Shown piece by piece: positions 41,742 through 50,402 of a stretch of DNA of 54,423 nucleotides (its first letter is position 1; every line of letters starts with the position of its first letter). The translations under genes and the position numbers were made by a program. The DNA is taken from positions 1 through 54,423 of IMG/VR virus record IMGVR_UViG_3300017527_000330, one strand, 5' to 3'. Source of the stretch: a virus. The notes beneath the pieces are model-generated. The model saw only the letters and a list, made by a program, of their open reading frames with translations. It made no database searches and was not told the origin of the DNA.

Positions 41742-42528
41742 ACTCAACTCCATCCAAACAGAGCTTGGTTATTGCTGTGTCAATTTCAAGTTGATGTGAC
41801 ACATCCTTGATACCACCTTGTCTGTCGGTTAAACATTTTAGAAGACCTTGAAAATCTGTAAAATCAAACTTTTTACTTTGATGATAAAGTATTGATAGTT
41901 TTTCTTTGTCTAATCTATTGCTGAGTATTCGCTCTTCAATTATATTATGTAGATCATAACTCTTAAATTTGCATTCAACATCACCACGTTTTATTAGAAA
42001 CTGTCCAACTGGAATCATGAAGTCTAATACATCTTTGCAAATATTAACGATAAACTTTTTCCTGACACTGTAGCCCTTCAAATATGTATCACCCCCGATG
42101 GAATACAATATTTGATAACCATTATTATATACAAACATATCAATGGGGTCGGCATCGATGACTGGAATAATGCTAGCATTTTCTATGATTTTAAGATGTC
42201 GTTTATCGAATTCTTTAAATCGTTTTCCTTGATCGTTTGGGATAGTTACCACAATTGATTCATTCGGGTCAACACCATTCATGTTGATTCTAACTGGTCC
42301 GACTGAACTAACTCTGGCTGAGTATTTGGAAAACCAATTTGCAAATGTTATAATGCTGAAATTATGAGTGGTTTTTTCTAATTCTAATTTTTCATCCAAA
42401 TTTTCTGATACACATTCAGTTGCTGCGGGTATCGGTGTTCGATCAAGAAGATCTAAACTGTTGATATCCTCTGCACCTTCGGGGGTGAAGTTGTCAAAAA
42501 TATTTTCAAAGTCTTTTTGGCTTCCCAT
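41731..42528 (-). CDS. Unknown protein B downstream of FolE2
   Basis: A 265-aa protein starting MGSQKDFENIFDNFTPEG. The start at 42528 is fixed by AGGAGG at the right distance; the longer reading from 42585 would overlap FolE2. It is mixed alpha/beta and rich in Asp, Lys and Ile, without membrane segments or a recognisable motif. It lies between FolE2 and protein A and shares their transcript. Function is unknown. Confidence 0.5.
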   Translation of the reverse strand: MGSQKDFENIFDNFTPEGAEDINSLDLLDRTPIPAATECVSENLDEKLELEKTTHNFSIITFANWFSKYSARVSSVGPVRINMNGVDPNESIVVTIPNDQGKRFKEFDKRHLKIIENASIIPVIDADPIDMFVYNNGYQILYSIGGDTYLKGYSVRKKFIVNICKDVLDFMIPVGQFLIKRGDVECKFKSYDLHNIIEERILSNRLDKEKLSILYHQSKKFDFTDFQGLLKCLTDRQGGIKDVSHQLEIDTAITKLCLDGVEYET

Positions 42529-42539
42529 AAATTTTCCTC

Positions 42540-43376
42540 CTAAATATAGGTAGTTTCGTTGAAACCACCCTTCTTCCCTTTCCAATTTATTGCTATAGCA
42601 TTAGATGTATGTATTGATTCTTCGTGGGTACATTTCACAAACCAGTCGATAATGTCTTTGGTAATTTCCAATCTATGAGATATTTCTCTGATAGAATCTT
42701 CAACAAATTGTGGATAACTTTTAGCTGTCCCCGCAATCCATTTTTCATCACCCCTTTTGATTATTGGGTAAGGTATTGTTCTAACAGCGTTCTCCACCAA
42801 ATCAATAATATCTTCTAACCATACATACGCTCTTGGGTGTGTTTCGAGAAGTACATCAGCAAATGCTCTTTGAGCATGTGGATAACCATACTTACCTTCT
42901 TCAGTTAATGCCGCTGAACAAGGGCAATATGCTGAGTATTGAACTCTAACACTTTCATAAAACTTGAATTTCTTTTCAGTATAAACACTTTTGAAACTGC
43001 ATTTATAATACTGTGGAAATTCATTATTTGATAATGGTGACTTTTTTATCTTTGGTATTTTGAATTTAAATTTTATCGATGCAGTTGGTGAATCCATTGC
43101 ATACGTAAAATCTTTAAGTATACGTTCTATTGTGGTTCTTTTAAGAGGTTCTGTTAAATATTTTTGCAAGATTCTTATAAATCTTGACATGGATATACCT
43201 CTTATACTTTTATCGAGTTTACAGACCATCTCGGTTTTTGCATGGACCTGACAGGAGCCAGGAATCCCGTCCCTCAACATTAAGAAGAACGGGATTTCGA
43301 CATTATCAACGCCAACCCGATGTATCACCAAACTACGATTTGGTCTTTCGTTTTGGATATCAGGTAGATAGTCCAT
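42540..43376 (-). CDS. folE2: GTP cyclohydrolase IB (FolE2/MptA type)
   Basis: A 278-aa protein. The start MDYLPDIQNE is the usual FolE2 beginning (LPDxQ), followed by VGVDNVEIPF (21-30), RGISMSRF (59-66) and the active-site region YCPCSAAL (150-157) with the downstream PHAQRAF (166-172). The Cys of CPCS and the His of HxQR are the metal/catalytic residues of type IB cyclohydrolases. It converts GTP to 7,8-dihydroneopterin triphosphate, the entry to folate and 7-deazaguanine synthesis. ATG 43376 has GGAG 6 bases upstream, inside the end of the RNA polymerase beta gene, so the two genes overlap by 17 bases. Together with QueC at 13454 it indicates a deazaguanine pathway. Confidence 0.9.
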   Translation of the reverse strand: MDYLPDIQNERPNRSLVIHRVGVDNVEIPFFLMLRDGIPGSCQVHAKTEMVCKLDKSIRGISMSRFIRILQKYLTEPLKRTTIERILKDFTYAMDSPTASIKFKFKIPKIKKSPLSNNEFPQYYKCSFKSVYTEKKFKFYESVRVQYSAYCPCSAALTEEGKYGYPHAQRAFADVLLETHPRAYVWLEDIIDLVENAVRTIPYPIIKRGDEKWIAGTAKSYPQFVEDSIREISHRLEITKDIIDWFVKCTHEESIHTSNAIAINWKGKKGGFNETTYI

Positions 43377-46300
43377 GGTAATCTCCATTGTGATCAACAC
43401 CTAAAACAGTAAGATACGAATTCAATAGTCTGACAGATTCTGGTATTGGATCTTTGATGTCTGTCTCTATAATATTCTTGGGATCTATAAGACCTTTTAT
43501 ATAAGTGTTTTTAGTGTCGAAACAATCTGATTTAAGTGTGAACATTTCGTATAGGTTTTTCATTGCATCATGACCAATGAAACATGCAGTCTCCATTTCA
43601 CCACAACGTTGTCCACCTTTATGTTTTCGTCCACCTAGAGGTTGCAGAGTACGTTTTGCATAAGAACCTATCCCTCTGGCGGCAAGTTTATCATCAGCAA
43701 TATGCGTCATGCGGAAGCAATATATATATCCAACTGACACTGGATTCGTCACATATTTCTGTGATGGTGGATCATAAACCCTATATTTGAACTGAGAGTT
43801 TGTATATTCCATTGCAGCTTTGAGATCTTCAACTTTGATACTTTCAAATGGTGGTTGGATCACTGAAAAGTTTTCGATCCATTCTTTATCAATCTCATCT
43901 GGAAACTGTTCGATGAACTGTTCCAAATACCACCCAGTTTCAGTCTTATCGATGATTCGTATAAATTCGATAAAGTAATCTCGGAGAGCTGCTATATCAT
44001 TATTTTCTAACATTGCCAAAGCTTGGGTTTTAAGATCATGGACTGCCATTCCCAAATGAAGTTCATACAATTGTCCAATATTCATTCGAGAAATTATACC
44101 CAATGGATTCACACAGATATCTAGGTGACGTCCATCTTCTAATCTTGGCATTTTATCTTCTGGCATGATCGTTGAAATGACACCTTTATTTCCATGACGA
44201 TTCCCAATTTTATCACCAACTTTGATTGGCTTCATTTGAATTCCGTACATTTCAACATGGATTCCATCGATCTTTTCTTTCTTCATTTTATATTTACCAA
44301 CATTATTGAAATGAAGATGATCTTTGATGAAATCTGTAGCTATATCTTCTGGCAACTTGCTTTCAACAATCTTCTTGAGTTTATCTTGTTCGTCCTGTTG
44401 CTTTTGTAGGAATTTTTCGATCCACTCTCTATAGATTGGAACTTCCTCATTCCACGCATTTGCATATATATTAACGTCAGTGATGATAACACGTTTAGCA
44501 GTTTCCAGAATTGTTGGTTCATGAAAAGACGAGAAATGATCTTCTATTGTTAATTTCTGCATCTTGGCGTATACAGCTCCAGGTTCCAACTGAGAGTTGG
44601 GTGTTGGGAGCGGTTCATACACATTATGGCGTCCAAGGCGGTCCAGTAAAACTCTGTCAGGTTTCATTGTAAAAGATAGATCGACAAAGTGTACTGATGT
44701 TAGGGCTTCGCTTTCAAAAAGCCTATCTGATATAACAATACCATCCTCATAATTATATCCATAATGAATCATGATTCCTGCTAAAAGATTTTTACCAAAG
44801 ACTATATTTCCATCCTGGCAATAATCGCTTTCCGCCAGTATGTCACCAGCTTTAAACTTTTCACCTTCGTTAAAATACGTCCTCATGATATCGATATTTT
44901 GGACGTATATCTTTCGACTGGAAACATCAAAGACATCTCCAGTTCCATCGTCATAAAGTACAACCATGTGTCTTTGTGATAAATATAAAACCTCTCCACT
45001 TTTTGGTGCTATCTTAATGAAGTCAGTATACTTTGTGTATAGGTGTTCACAACCTGATTGAATCATAGGTTTGTCAAATGTCTTCAAAAGAATCGCTTGC
45101 CTCATTTGTGATGATGCCATTTGAAGTCTGGTCTGGTCATCATGCTCACAGAAAGGTGTGAATGAAACAGGTATGGAAATAGGTTGTTTCTCACAGTATT
45201 CGTCCGTGAAGCGCATGTTTTCATCCAGTGGGACGTTAGGTATTAGATTCTGAAGAACACCACAATTCTCCCTATCAGGCGTGTCTACAGGGCACATTCT
45301 GCCAAACATTGTTGGATAGATATCACGCAGATGTCTTGGTATATTTTCTCGCTTAAAACCGCCTGGACCGAGCAGACTTGCACGACTTAATTTCGTTAGC
45401 TTATCTATTGGATTAATACTGAAATCAAACTGTACGATCTCAGATACGTTGCAAGATGTGATCAGTTGTTTCGTGTTGGTATTAAACTTTGGTTTTCGAA
45501 CATCTCTATTGCTTAAACACATGTCGAAAATTATTTTACAGACATTGCTATAGATAGCATATTCAAAACATCGTACTCTTTTATTTTTAAGGATTGTGTC
45601 ATCTTGCTCACCACGTTTCAAAGCGATGATTATATCTTCAAGAACCGATCCTGTCTGCAAAAATTCTCTTGTGAATATATCGACCTTTGGAATAAGATCA
45701 AGAGAATATATAATGTCATTTCCTTTTGGGATTGTATTATATTTGGTGTAATGTCGTCCCAACTCCTTGATGAAATCATCTTGGGTATATCCAATTGATT
45801 CGTCGAGATACATCTTGATATCAAATAAGAATTTATCATAGATGTTATCCTCGGGTTGATCTTGTCCGATTATCGTTTCTAGATCCTCTTTCATCATTTC
45901 TTTGACAATTTCTGGACCATAAAACGACATCATGATCAATCCAAGTGGAACTCGTTTTCCCAAGTAGCCACACATGACGTATGGCATGTCTTTGGTTGGG
46001 TATACTAACAATGTACCAACATTGGTTCTCATCTTCAACGTTTCGCCTCTCATAACAATTGGAATATCAAAGAGTTGAAACAATGGAACCTTTTTTCTAC
46101 CATTGATGAATAAGTAGTTATTATCTATGAGTTTTGGAATATAAAGTTTTAATTCTATCTGAGATGAGCCCTTCGAAAATTTCATATGTAAGATTGAATA
46201 CAAAGTTTTCGAGAGCTCACCTTTTATGTTGCGTGAGCTCTTTATCTCAACTTTATCAATCGCAAACCCGATTTCTCCGACAGGCTGAACTATTTCCTGG

Positions 46301-46395
46301 ACAACAGGAAGAATTCTTTCGTAATCTCTTCTTCGTAATGTGAAGATGTTATTCTCTTCATCCCTAATCTTGTAATTTGGGTTTATTAAATTCAA
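43360..46395 (-). CDS. rpoB: RNA polymerase beta subunit, unsplit
   Basis: A 1011-aa protein with a TTG start behind AGGAGGGAA. Beta-subunit landmarks appear in order: SLLGPGGFKRE (340-350), MCPVDTPDRENCG (367-379), HYGYNYEDGIVISD, KVGDKIGNRHGNKGVIS, NPLGIISRMNIGQLYE, and near the end GGRKHKGGQRCGEME. All belong to conserved catalytic regions, so the protein should be active. It is shorter than E. coli RpoB (1342 aa) but not split, unlike the beta parts of phiKZ- and AR9-type phages. At the rifampicin site the E. coli Ser531 position is kept (Ser340), but the His526 position aligns with Lys335, which predicts poor drug binding. Confidence 0.95.
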   Translation of the reverse strand: MNLINPNYKIRDEENNIFTLRRRDYERILPVVQEIVQPVGEIGFAIDKVEIKSSRNIKGELSKTLYSILHMKFSKGSSQIELKLYIPKLIDNNYLFINGRKKVPLFQLFDIPIVMRGETLKMRTNVGTLLVYPTKDMPYVMCGYLGKRVPLGLIMMSFYGPEIVKEMMKEDLETIIGQDQPEDNIYDKFLFDIKMYLDESIGYTQDDFIKELGRHYTKYNTIPKGNDIIYSLDLIPKVDIFTREFLQTGSVLEDIIIALKRGEQDDTILKNKRVRCFEYAIYSNVCKIIFDMCLSNRDVRKPKFNTNTKQLITSCNVSEIVQFDFSINPIDKLTKLSRASLLGPGGFKRENIPRHLRDIYPTMFGRMCPVDTPDRENCGVLQNLIPNVPLDENMRFTDEYCEKQPISIPVSFTPFCEHDDQTRLQMASSQMRQAILLKTFDKPMIQSGCEHLYTKYTDFIKIAPKSGEVLYLSQRHMVVLYDDGTGDVFDVSSRKIYVQNIDIMRTYFNEGEKFKAGDILAESDYCQDGNIVFGKNLLAGIMIHYGYNYEDGIVISDRLFESEALTSVHFVDLSFTMKPDRVLLDRLGRHNVYEPLPTPNSQLEPGAVYAKMQKLTIEDHFSSFHEPTILETAKRVIITDVNIYANAWNEEVPIYREWIEKFLQKQQDEQDKLKKIVESKLPEDIATDFIKDHLHFNNVGKYKMKKEKIDGIHVEMYGIQMKPIKVGDKIGNRHGNKGVISTIMPEDKMPRLEDGRHLDICVNPLGIISRMNIGQLYELHLGMAVHDLKTQALAMLENNDIAALRDYFIEFIRIIDKTETGWYLEQFIEQFPDEIDKEWIENFSVIQPPFESIKVEDLKAAMEYTNSQFKYRVYDPPSQKYVTNPVSVGYIYCFRMTHIADDKLAARGIGSYAKRTLQPLGGRKHKGGQRCGEMETACFIGHDAMKNLYEMFTLKSDCFDTKNTYIKGLIDPKNIIETDIKDPIPESVRLLNSYLTVLGVDHNGDYHGLST

Positions 46396-46419
46396 ATTAT
46401 TCCCTCCTAATTGATAAAG

Positions 46420-49074
46420 TTATACTTTTTCGCCTCTTAATATAGCATCCATAATCCCTGAATAATTACCAGAGTTTATGATACCGTGTAGAATGCTTTT
46501 TCTTGGATTGGAAAAAGACATTGCCAATAACCAACTTTCCTGATCTGGCACTGATTGAATGCTGTGGAACTTTGGTTGATATTTATGTCTCTCTGGATGC
46601 AGTCTCCATTTTTTCATACCGACCCACATCAATTGAGCAACAACACATTCGTAGTGAACTTGAAATACGTTTCTATCATATACAGAGAATAGATTATGCA
46701 CCAAGTCTTCACACGTGGTATCTTTATCAAACTTATGCAACATTGTTGATACCGAAGAAAGATCACCAATGATGTCTTCCTGTTTCATATCTTTTTTGTC
46801 TGTGCTGTTTTTAATGATCGCTGATCCAGATGTATGGAAGGTTCGTAGAACGAGTTGGGTCGACTTCTCACCGAGAGTCTGAGCAGCAATAATTCCAATA
46901 TATGAGCTGTTCAATGTTTTATGAGACTCTCCGTAACATGCTCTACAAACTTTATCATCTTTGCAATATATTGGACTTCTAATTTTTATCTTTGTACCTA
47001 TGAACATGTCACAATTATCTCTTGTGATTAAAAGTCCATCTTTCGTCCAGCGGTTTACTAAAGATTCCGCTTTCTTTGCATCTGTCACTTCTACTTCAAG
47101 ACAATCCTCTGTTCCGCAATTGTCTATATCGGATAATTGAAGATTGGCACATGTAAATATAAGTTTTCTTGATAGATATCCAGAGGTTCCAGTGTTGAGA
47201 GCTGTATCCAACAATCCTTTTCGACAACCATAAGTTGAATCGAAAAACTCCGATTGTGTTAACCCATCTGTTAGATTATTGATGATAGGTTTATCATGAA
47301 TTTCTCCGCTAAAGTTTGAGATATATCCACGAGACAAACACAGCTGACGAGCTTGATCCCAACTACCACGAGCACCAGATTCAATCAAGTAGGCATACCT
47401 GAAATTATCTCTAAGAAATTGTATCACGTCTTCTGAACTAGACCTTCTTAAAGATTCGTATATGTCTCCAGTGTCGTAAATATGCTCCTTTACTTTATCA
47501 ACATCTTCTATCAAAAAGTCGTCCAATGCTAAAGTGCATCCTGATAGTGTTGAATAGTAAAATCCCTTCTTCTTTATCATATCCAATGTGTCAACGATAC
47601 TTTCTGGATAGCCTATTCGCACCTCGTCCAATATCTGTATTAAGCGCTTTTCGTTGACTGTACCCTTTACTGGTGGGTATCCATCAGGTAGCAATGAATT
47701 GAAATAGTCAATACCACTGAAATCATCCGTATCAAACTTACCATTGGTTAAGAAATAAATCCCCAACACAATATCCTGACTTGGCAATGTGGTTAACTGC
47801 TCATTAGCAGGGCTGACTAAATTCTTTGTGACAAACATCTTATCTTTAACTTCTTGAATCGTTTCTTCGGACAGTGGAATATACATGGCCATCTGATCAC
47901 CATCGAAGTCTGCATTAAACGGATGGCAGATTAATGGATGAACTTTGATAACCGAGTCCTTGGAAACCAATATGTTAAATCCCAACATCCCCAACCTATG
48001 TAATGATGGCTGTCTGTTTAGGATACACACTTTACCTTTTATGATCTCTTCACAAATTGGCAATAATTTCAAATGATTAAACTTAATACATCTGTTGATA
48101 TACATCAGGGCTGTTGGCAATTTCTTGAACATACCTAACCCGATGATTCGCTTGGCTATTTGTAGCTTAAAGATCTCCAAGATCATTTTGTATGGCAGTA
48201 CACATTGGTCAAGCGAGAGGGCTGGTTCTGGTACGATTACTGCACGTCCAGAAAAATCAATCCTTTTGCCTAGGATGTTCCCTCTTATCAAGCCTTCCTT
48301 TTTGGCAAGCTTCTCTAATATTTTTTCGTGTAACTCTTTAACATCTTTTTGTAAGTTTCTGAAGAAGGTGTAATAAATTGTTTTATCCCGAACTGCTTCC
48401 AAATGGGATGCTTGCATTACGTCCTTCTTATTTAATATCTGAATGTAATAGCGATTGATCTTATCCATTAACTGCTTTGATCCACTTTGAGTGGATGGAC
48501 GCAAGTCTGGTGGTAAGACAATGATCTCACGAATTAGAAAGTTATCTATATTCTTTACCAGCTTTCTCCAATTATCATCCTGTAAATCTTCATACATCAT
48601 TTCACTGAAAGTTTTAACAAGGACATGGATAGCTTCAGCTTTTTCGTACTTTGTTGCTGACTTTGGTATCTTCTCATCATCGTGGACAACAAATGTTTCA
48701 TCACCTATTACATATAGGATGCTCTTTTCATTTTTCATCAAATTATCTAAAGGAGTCTTAATTGCTTTACCACCCAATGATACAATCAAATCATACATGA
48801 GTGGATTGACGACAGGGATTGGGAGCACGATCTTTGCAAATCGTTTCCGTCTCTCATTACTATTTACGATGTCAACACCGCAGTCTTTACAATTACCTCC
48901 TGATTTTGAGATCCCGTAGTATGTACCACATTGACATGTATAGTTTTTTAAGGGACCGAATATCTGTTCCGAAAAGAGTCCTTCAGCATGAAAGAATCTC
49001 TTTTTAAATACTTTAACCGAAGTTATTGGTTGTAGTTCTTCACAAAATTTATTATAATCTAAAATATTTGGCAT
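46420..49074 (-). CDS. rpoC: RNA polymerase beta' subunit, unsplit
   Basis: An 884-aa protein. The start MPNILDYNKF at 49074 has GGAGG upstream; a longer reading from 49116 lies inside the preceding gene. Landmarks: an N-terminal zinc site with Cys47, Cys49, Cys62 and Cys65, LGKRIDFSGRAVI, the catalytic NADFDGDQ (387-394) with its three Asp residues, a bridge helix GARGSWDQARQL, STYGCRKGLLDTAL and SGYLSRKL, a second zinc site ending CRACYG, and the trigger-loop segment GEKSTQLVLRTFHTSG. It is much shorter than E. coli RpoC (1407 aa) but includes both catalytic halves in one chain. Its start overlaps the end of the E2-like gene by 16 bases. No sigma or alpha subunit is seen in the window. Confidence 0.95.
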   Translation of the reverse strand: MPNILDYNKFCEELQPITSVKVFKKRFFHAEGLFSEQIFGPLKNYTCQCGTYYGISKSGGNCKDCGVDIVNSNERRKRFAKIVLPIPVVNPLMYDLIVSLGGKAIKTPLDNLMKNEKSILYVIGDETFVVHDDEKIPKSATKYEKAEAIHVLVKTFSEMMYEDLQDDNWRKLVKNIDNFLIREIIVLPPDLRPSTQSGSKQLMDKINRYYIQILNKKDVMQASHLEAVRDKTIYYTFFRNLQKDVKELHEKILEKLAKKEGLIRGNILGKRIDFSGRAVIVPEPALSLDQCVLPYKMILEIFKLQIAKRIIGLGMFKKLPTALMYINRCIKFNHLKLLPICEEIIKGKVCILNRQPSLHRLGMLGFNILVSKDSVIKVHPLICHPFNADFDGDQMAMYIPLSEETIQEVKDKMFVTKNLVSPANEQLTTLPSQDIVLGIYFLTNGKFDTDDFSGIDYFNSLLPDGYPPVKGTVNEKRLIQILDEVRIGYPESIVDTLDMIKKKGFYYSTLSGCTLALDDFLIEDVDKVKEHIYDTGDIYESLRRSSSEDVIQFLRDNFRYAYLIESGARGSWDQARQLCLSRGYISNFSGEIHDKPIINNLTDGLTQSEFFDSTYGCRKGLLDTALNTGTSGYLSRKLIFTCANLQLSDIDNCGTEDCLEVEVTDAKKAESLVNRWTKDGLLITRDNCDMFIGTKIKIRSPIYCKDDKVCRACYGESHKTLNSSYIGIIAAQTLGEKSTQLVLRTFHTSGSAIIKNSTDKKDMKQEDIIGDLSSVSTMLHKFDKDTTCEDLVHNLFSVYDRNVFQVHYECVVAQLMWVGMKKWRLHPERHKYQPKFHSIQSVPDQESWLLAMSFSNPRKSILHGIINSGNYSGIMDAILRGEKV

Positions 49075-49511
49075 TGATTTCCTCCGTAAATTTCTTTTAG
49101 ACTTACTGAACGGCAAGCATCTGGAAGCTCATAACAATCATCTTCATTATATGTTCCAAGGCATATCACCAACGGTGCAATTAAATCTCTGTTGATTGGC
49201 ATACCTTTTAGTTTTCCCATACATACATAATTAGATACGGGGTCTTTATGAGGATGATGTTGATCTTCTCCAAGCTCGAGTTCCACTATATGTTTTCTTT
49301 GTACATCAGACATTAGACTAAATCTGGTCAACCTATATTTTTCACTCAGGTCCACCAAGTAAAATTCACCTTTATGTTGACAATGTGTTGGTTTAATAGA
49401 ACATTTAAATTGATATCTTATTCTTCCAGTAGAACATCCTATTACTGCTTTATCAAATTCAATCCACGTGTTTTCATTTCCAACTTTTAAATTGTTGAAT
49501 CTATTGGGCAT
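49059..49511 (-). CDS. E2-like (UBC-fold) conjugating protein
   Basis: A 150-aa protein. The key region is HHPHKDPVSNYVCMGKLKG (residues 85-103): HPH followed after eight residues by a Cys in a hydrophobic-Cys-Met-Gly setting. This resembles the HPH...CLG signature of prokaryotic E2-like proteins, with Cys97 as the likely catalytic residue. Strands before it (HIVELELGED) fit the UBC fold order. Its size is that of a minimal E2 domain. The start codon overlaps the stop of the second E1-like gene (TAATG). The call is mainly based on this motif plus the neighbours (two E1-like proteins, Ubl, JAB); fold prediction would settle it. I see no other close family match. Confidence 0.65.
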   Translation of the reverse strand: MPNRFNNLKVGNENTWIEFDKAVIGCSTGRIRYQFKCSIKPTHCQHKGEFYLVDLSEKYRLTRFSLMSDVQRKHIVELELGEDQHHPHKDPVSNYVCMGKLKGMPINRDLIAPLVICLGTYNEDDCYELPDACRSVSLKEIYGGNQCQIF

Positions 49512-50323
49512 TAAGCACCCCCGTATTCACGGAGATTATAAACATCAATGCATCCATCTTTTATATTCACCATATAGATACAATTATGTAGTAGCATTGC
49601 ATCCCGAAGAAATCCTATGGCTATAGAAAATGGAACGGTTTGTGGATAGTTGTGTTTGATATCTGGATTAAGTATCTTTCGAATGTTAATGTTATCACCG
49701 TCTCGAACATCATTTAAATCACTTGAAAAACAAGATGCTGACGCTATCTCTAAATGATTTTGAAGCACTGTATTCTTTTTCTGTTTAACTAAACATTTAA
49801 ATCCAGGTTCAACAGATTGAGTTGATAAAGGCATGTGAGTAGATAATTGATTCTTTTTTAAATATTGTATACCGTTTGACATTGTAACATCTTTTGCCAA
49901 ACGCCCCGCTTGAGATAATTCCTCCTTCTCAAGTTCAATTAAATACTTTCCAGGTTTGTCCTCATCAAATACAACTTCTTCGCAATCGATTCTGAGACTT
50001 TTACCAACAATTGAGAATTTCATATCGGTATCGATATTTCGATTTAAAACATCCCGACAATCGATCATCTCATCAACCGAAGGGAGGTCTATATCTTTAA
50101 TGTCTGCATTTACGGGAACGAATCTGCACTGTGAAATTTTGCTTTTAAGTGCGGTAACTTTCGGTTGGTTTACATCTATTTTGGTGTAGATCGAGTTTCT
50201 GAGATTTCTCTTTTCTACTATATCTGGGTCAACTGCGTAAATGGTATCAACGTGGTGTTGTAAATTACTCGCAATGTATCCACCAAGTGAACCGACCCCT
50301 ACGAGTCCGATTGTTTTTCTCAT
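49511..50323 (-). CDS. Second E1/ThiF-like protein, possibly non-canonical
   Basis: A 270-aa Rossmann-fold protein. The nucleotide-binding loop is GVGSLGG (residues 9-15), and VDPDIVEKRNLRNS (31-44) follows with the Asp pair and Asn-Leu-Arg that adenylate-forming E1/ThiF enzymes use. The second half lacks the cross-over Cys segment seen in the other E1-like protein; Cys residues are present (for example SASCFSS) but not in a recognised context. It may be an adenylating enzyme for another substrate, or a partner subunit, as in heterodimeric eukaryotic E1 enzymes. The C-terminus is YGGA. The start is separated from the Ubl gene by a 79-base gap with a hairpin. Confidence 0.75.
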   Translation of the reverse strand: MRKTIGLVGVGSLGGYIASNLQHHVDTIYAVDPDIVEKRNLRNSIYTKIDVNQPKVTALKSKISQCRFVPVNADIKDIDLPSVDEMIDCRDVLNRNIDTDMKFSIVGKSLRIDCEEVVFDEDKPGKYLIELEKEELSQAGRLAKDVTMSNGIQYLKKNQLSTHMPLSTQSVEPGFKCLVKQKKNTVLQNHLEIASASCFSSDLNDVRDGDNINIRKILNPDIKHNYPQTVPFSIAIGFLRDAMLLHNCIYMVNIKDGCIDVYNLREYGGA

Positions 50324-50362
50324 TTACATCTAATTCCCCTTTCTCTAGAGTGGGTTAATGTA

Positions 50363-50380
50363 GGGGACGGGATTGTCCCC
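50363..50380. promoter_or_regulatory. Hairpin between Ubl and second E1-like genes
   Basis: GGGGAC and GTCCCC form a perfect 6-bp GC-rich stem with a six-base loop. No T run follows on the minus strand, so it is more likely an RNA-stability or attenuation element than a full terminator. It could raise Ubl levels over the downstream genes. Confidence 0.45.
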
Positions 50381-50402
50381 CACGACGATAGTCAGTTACT
50401 GA

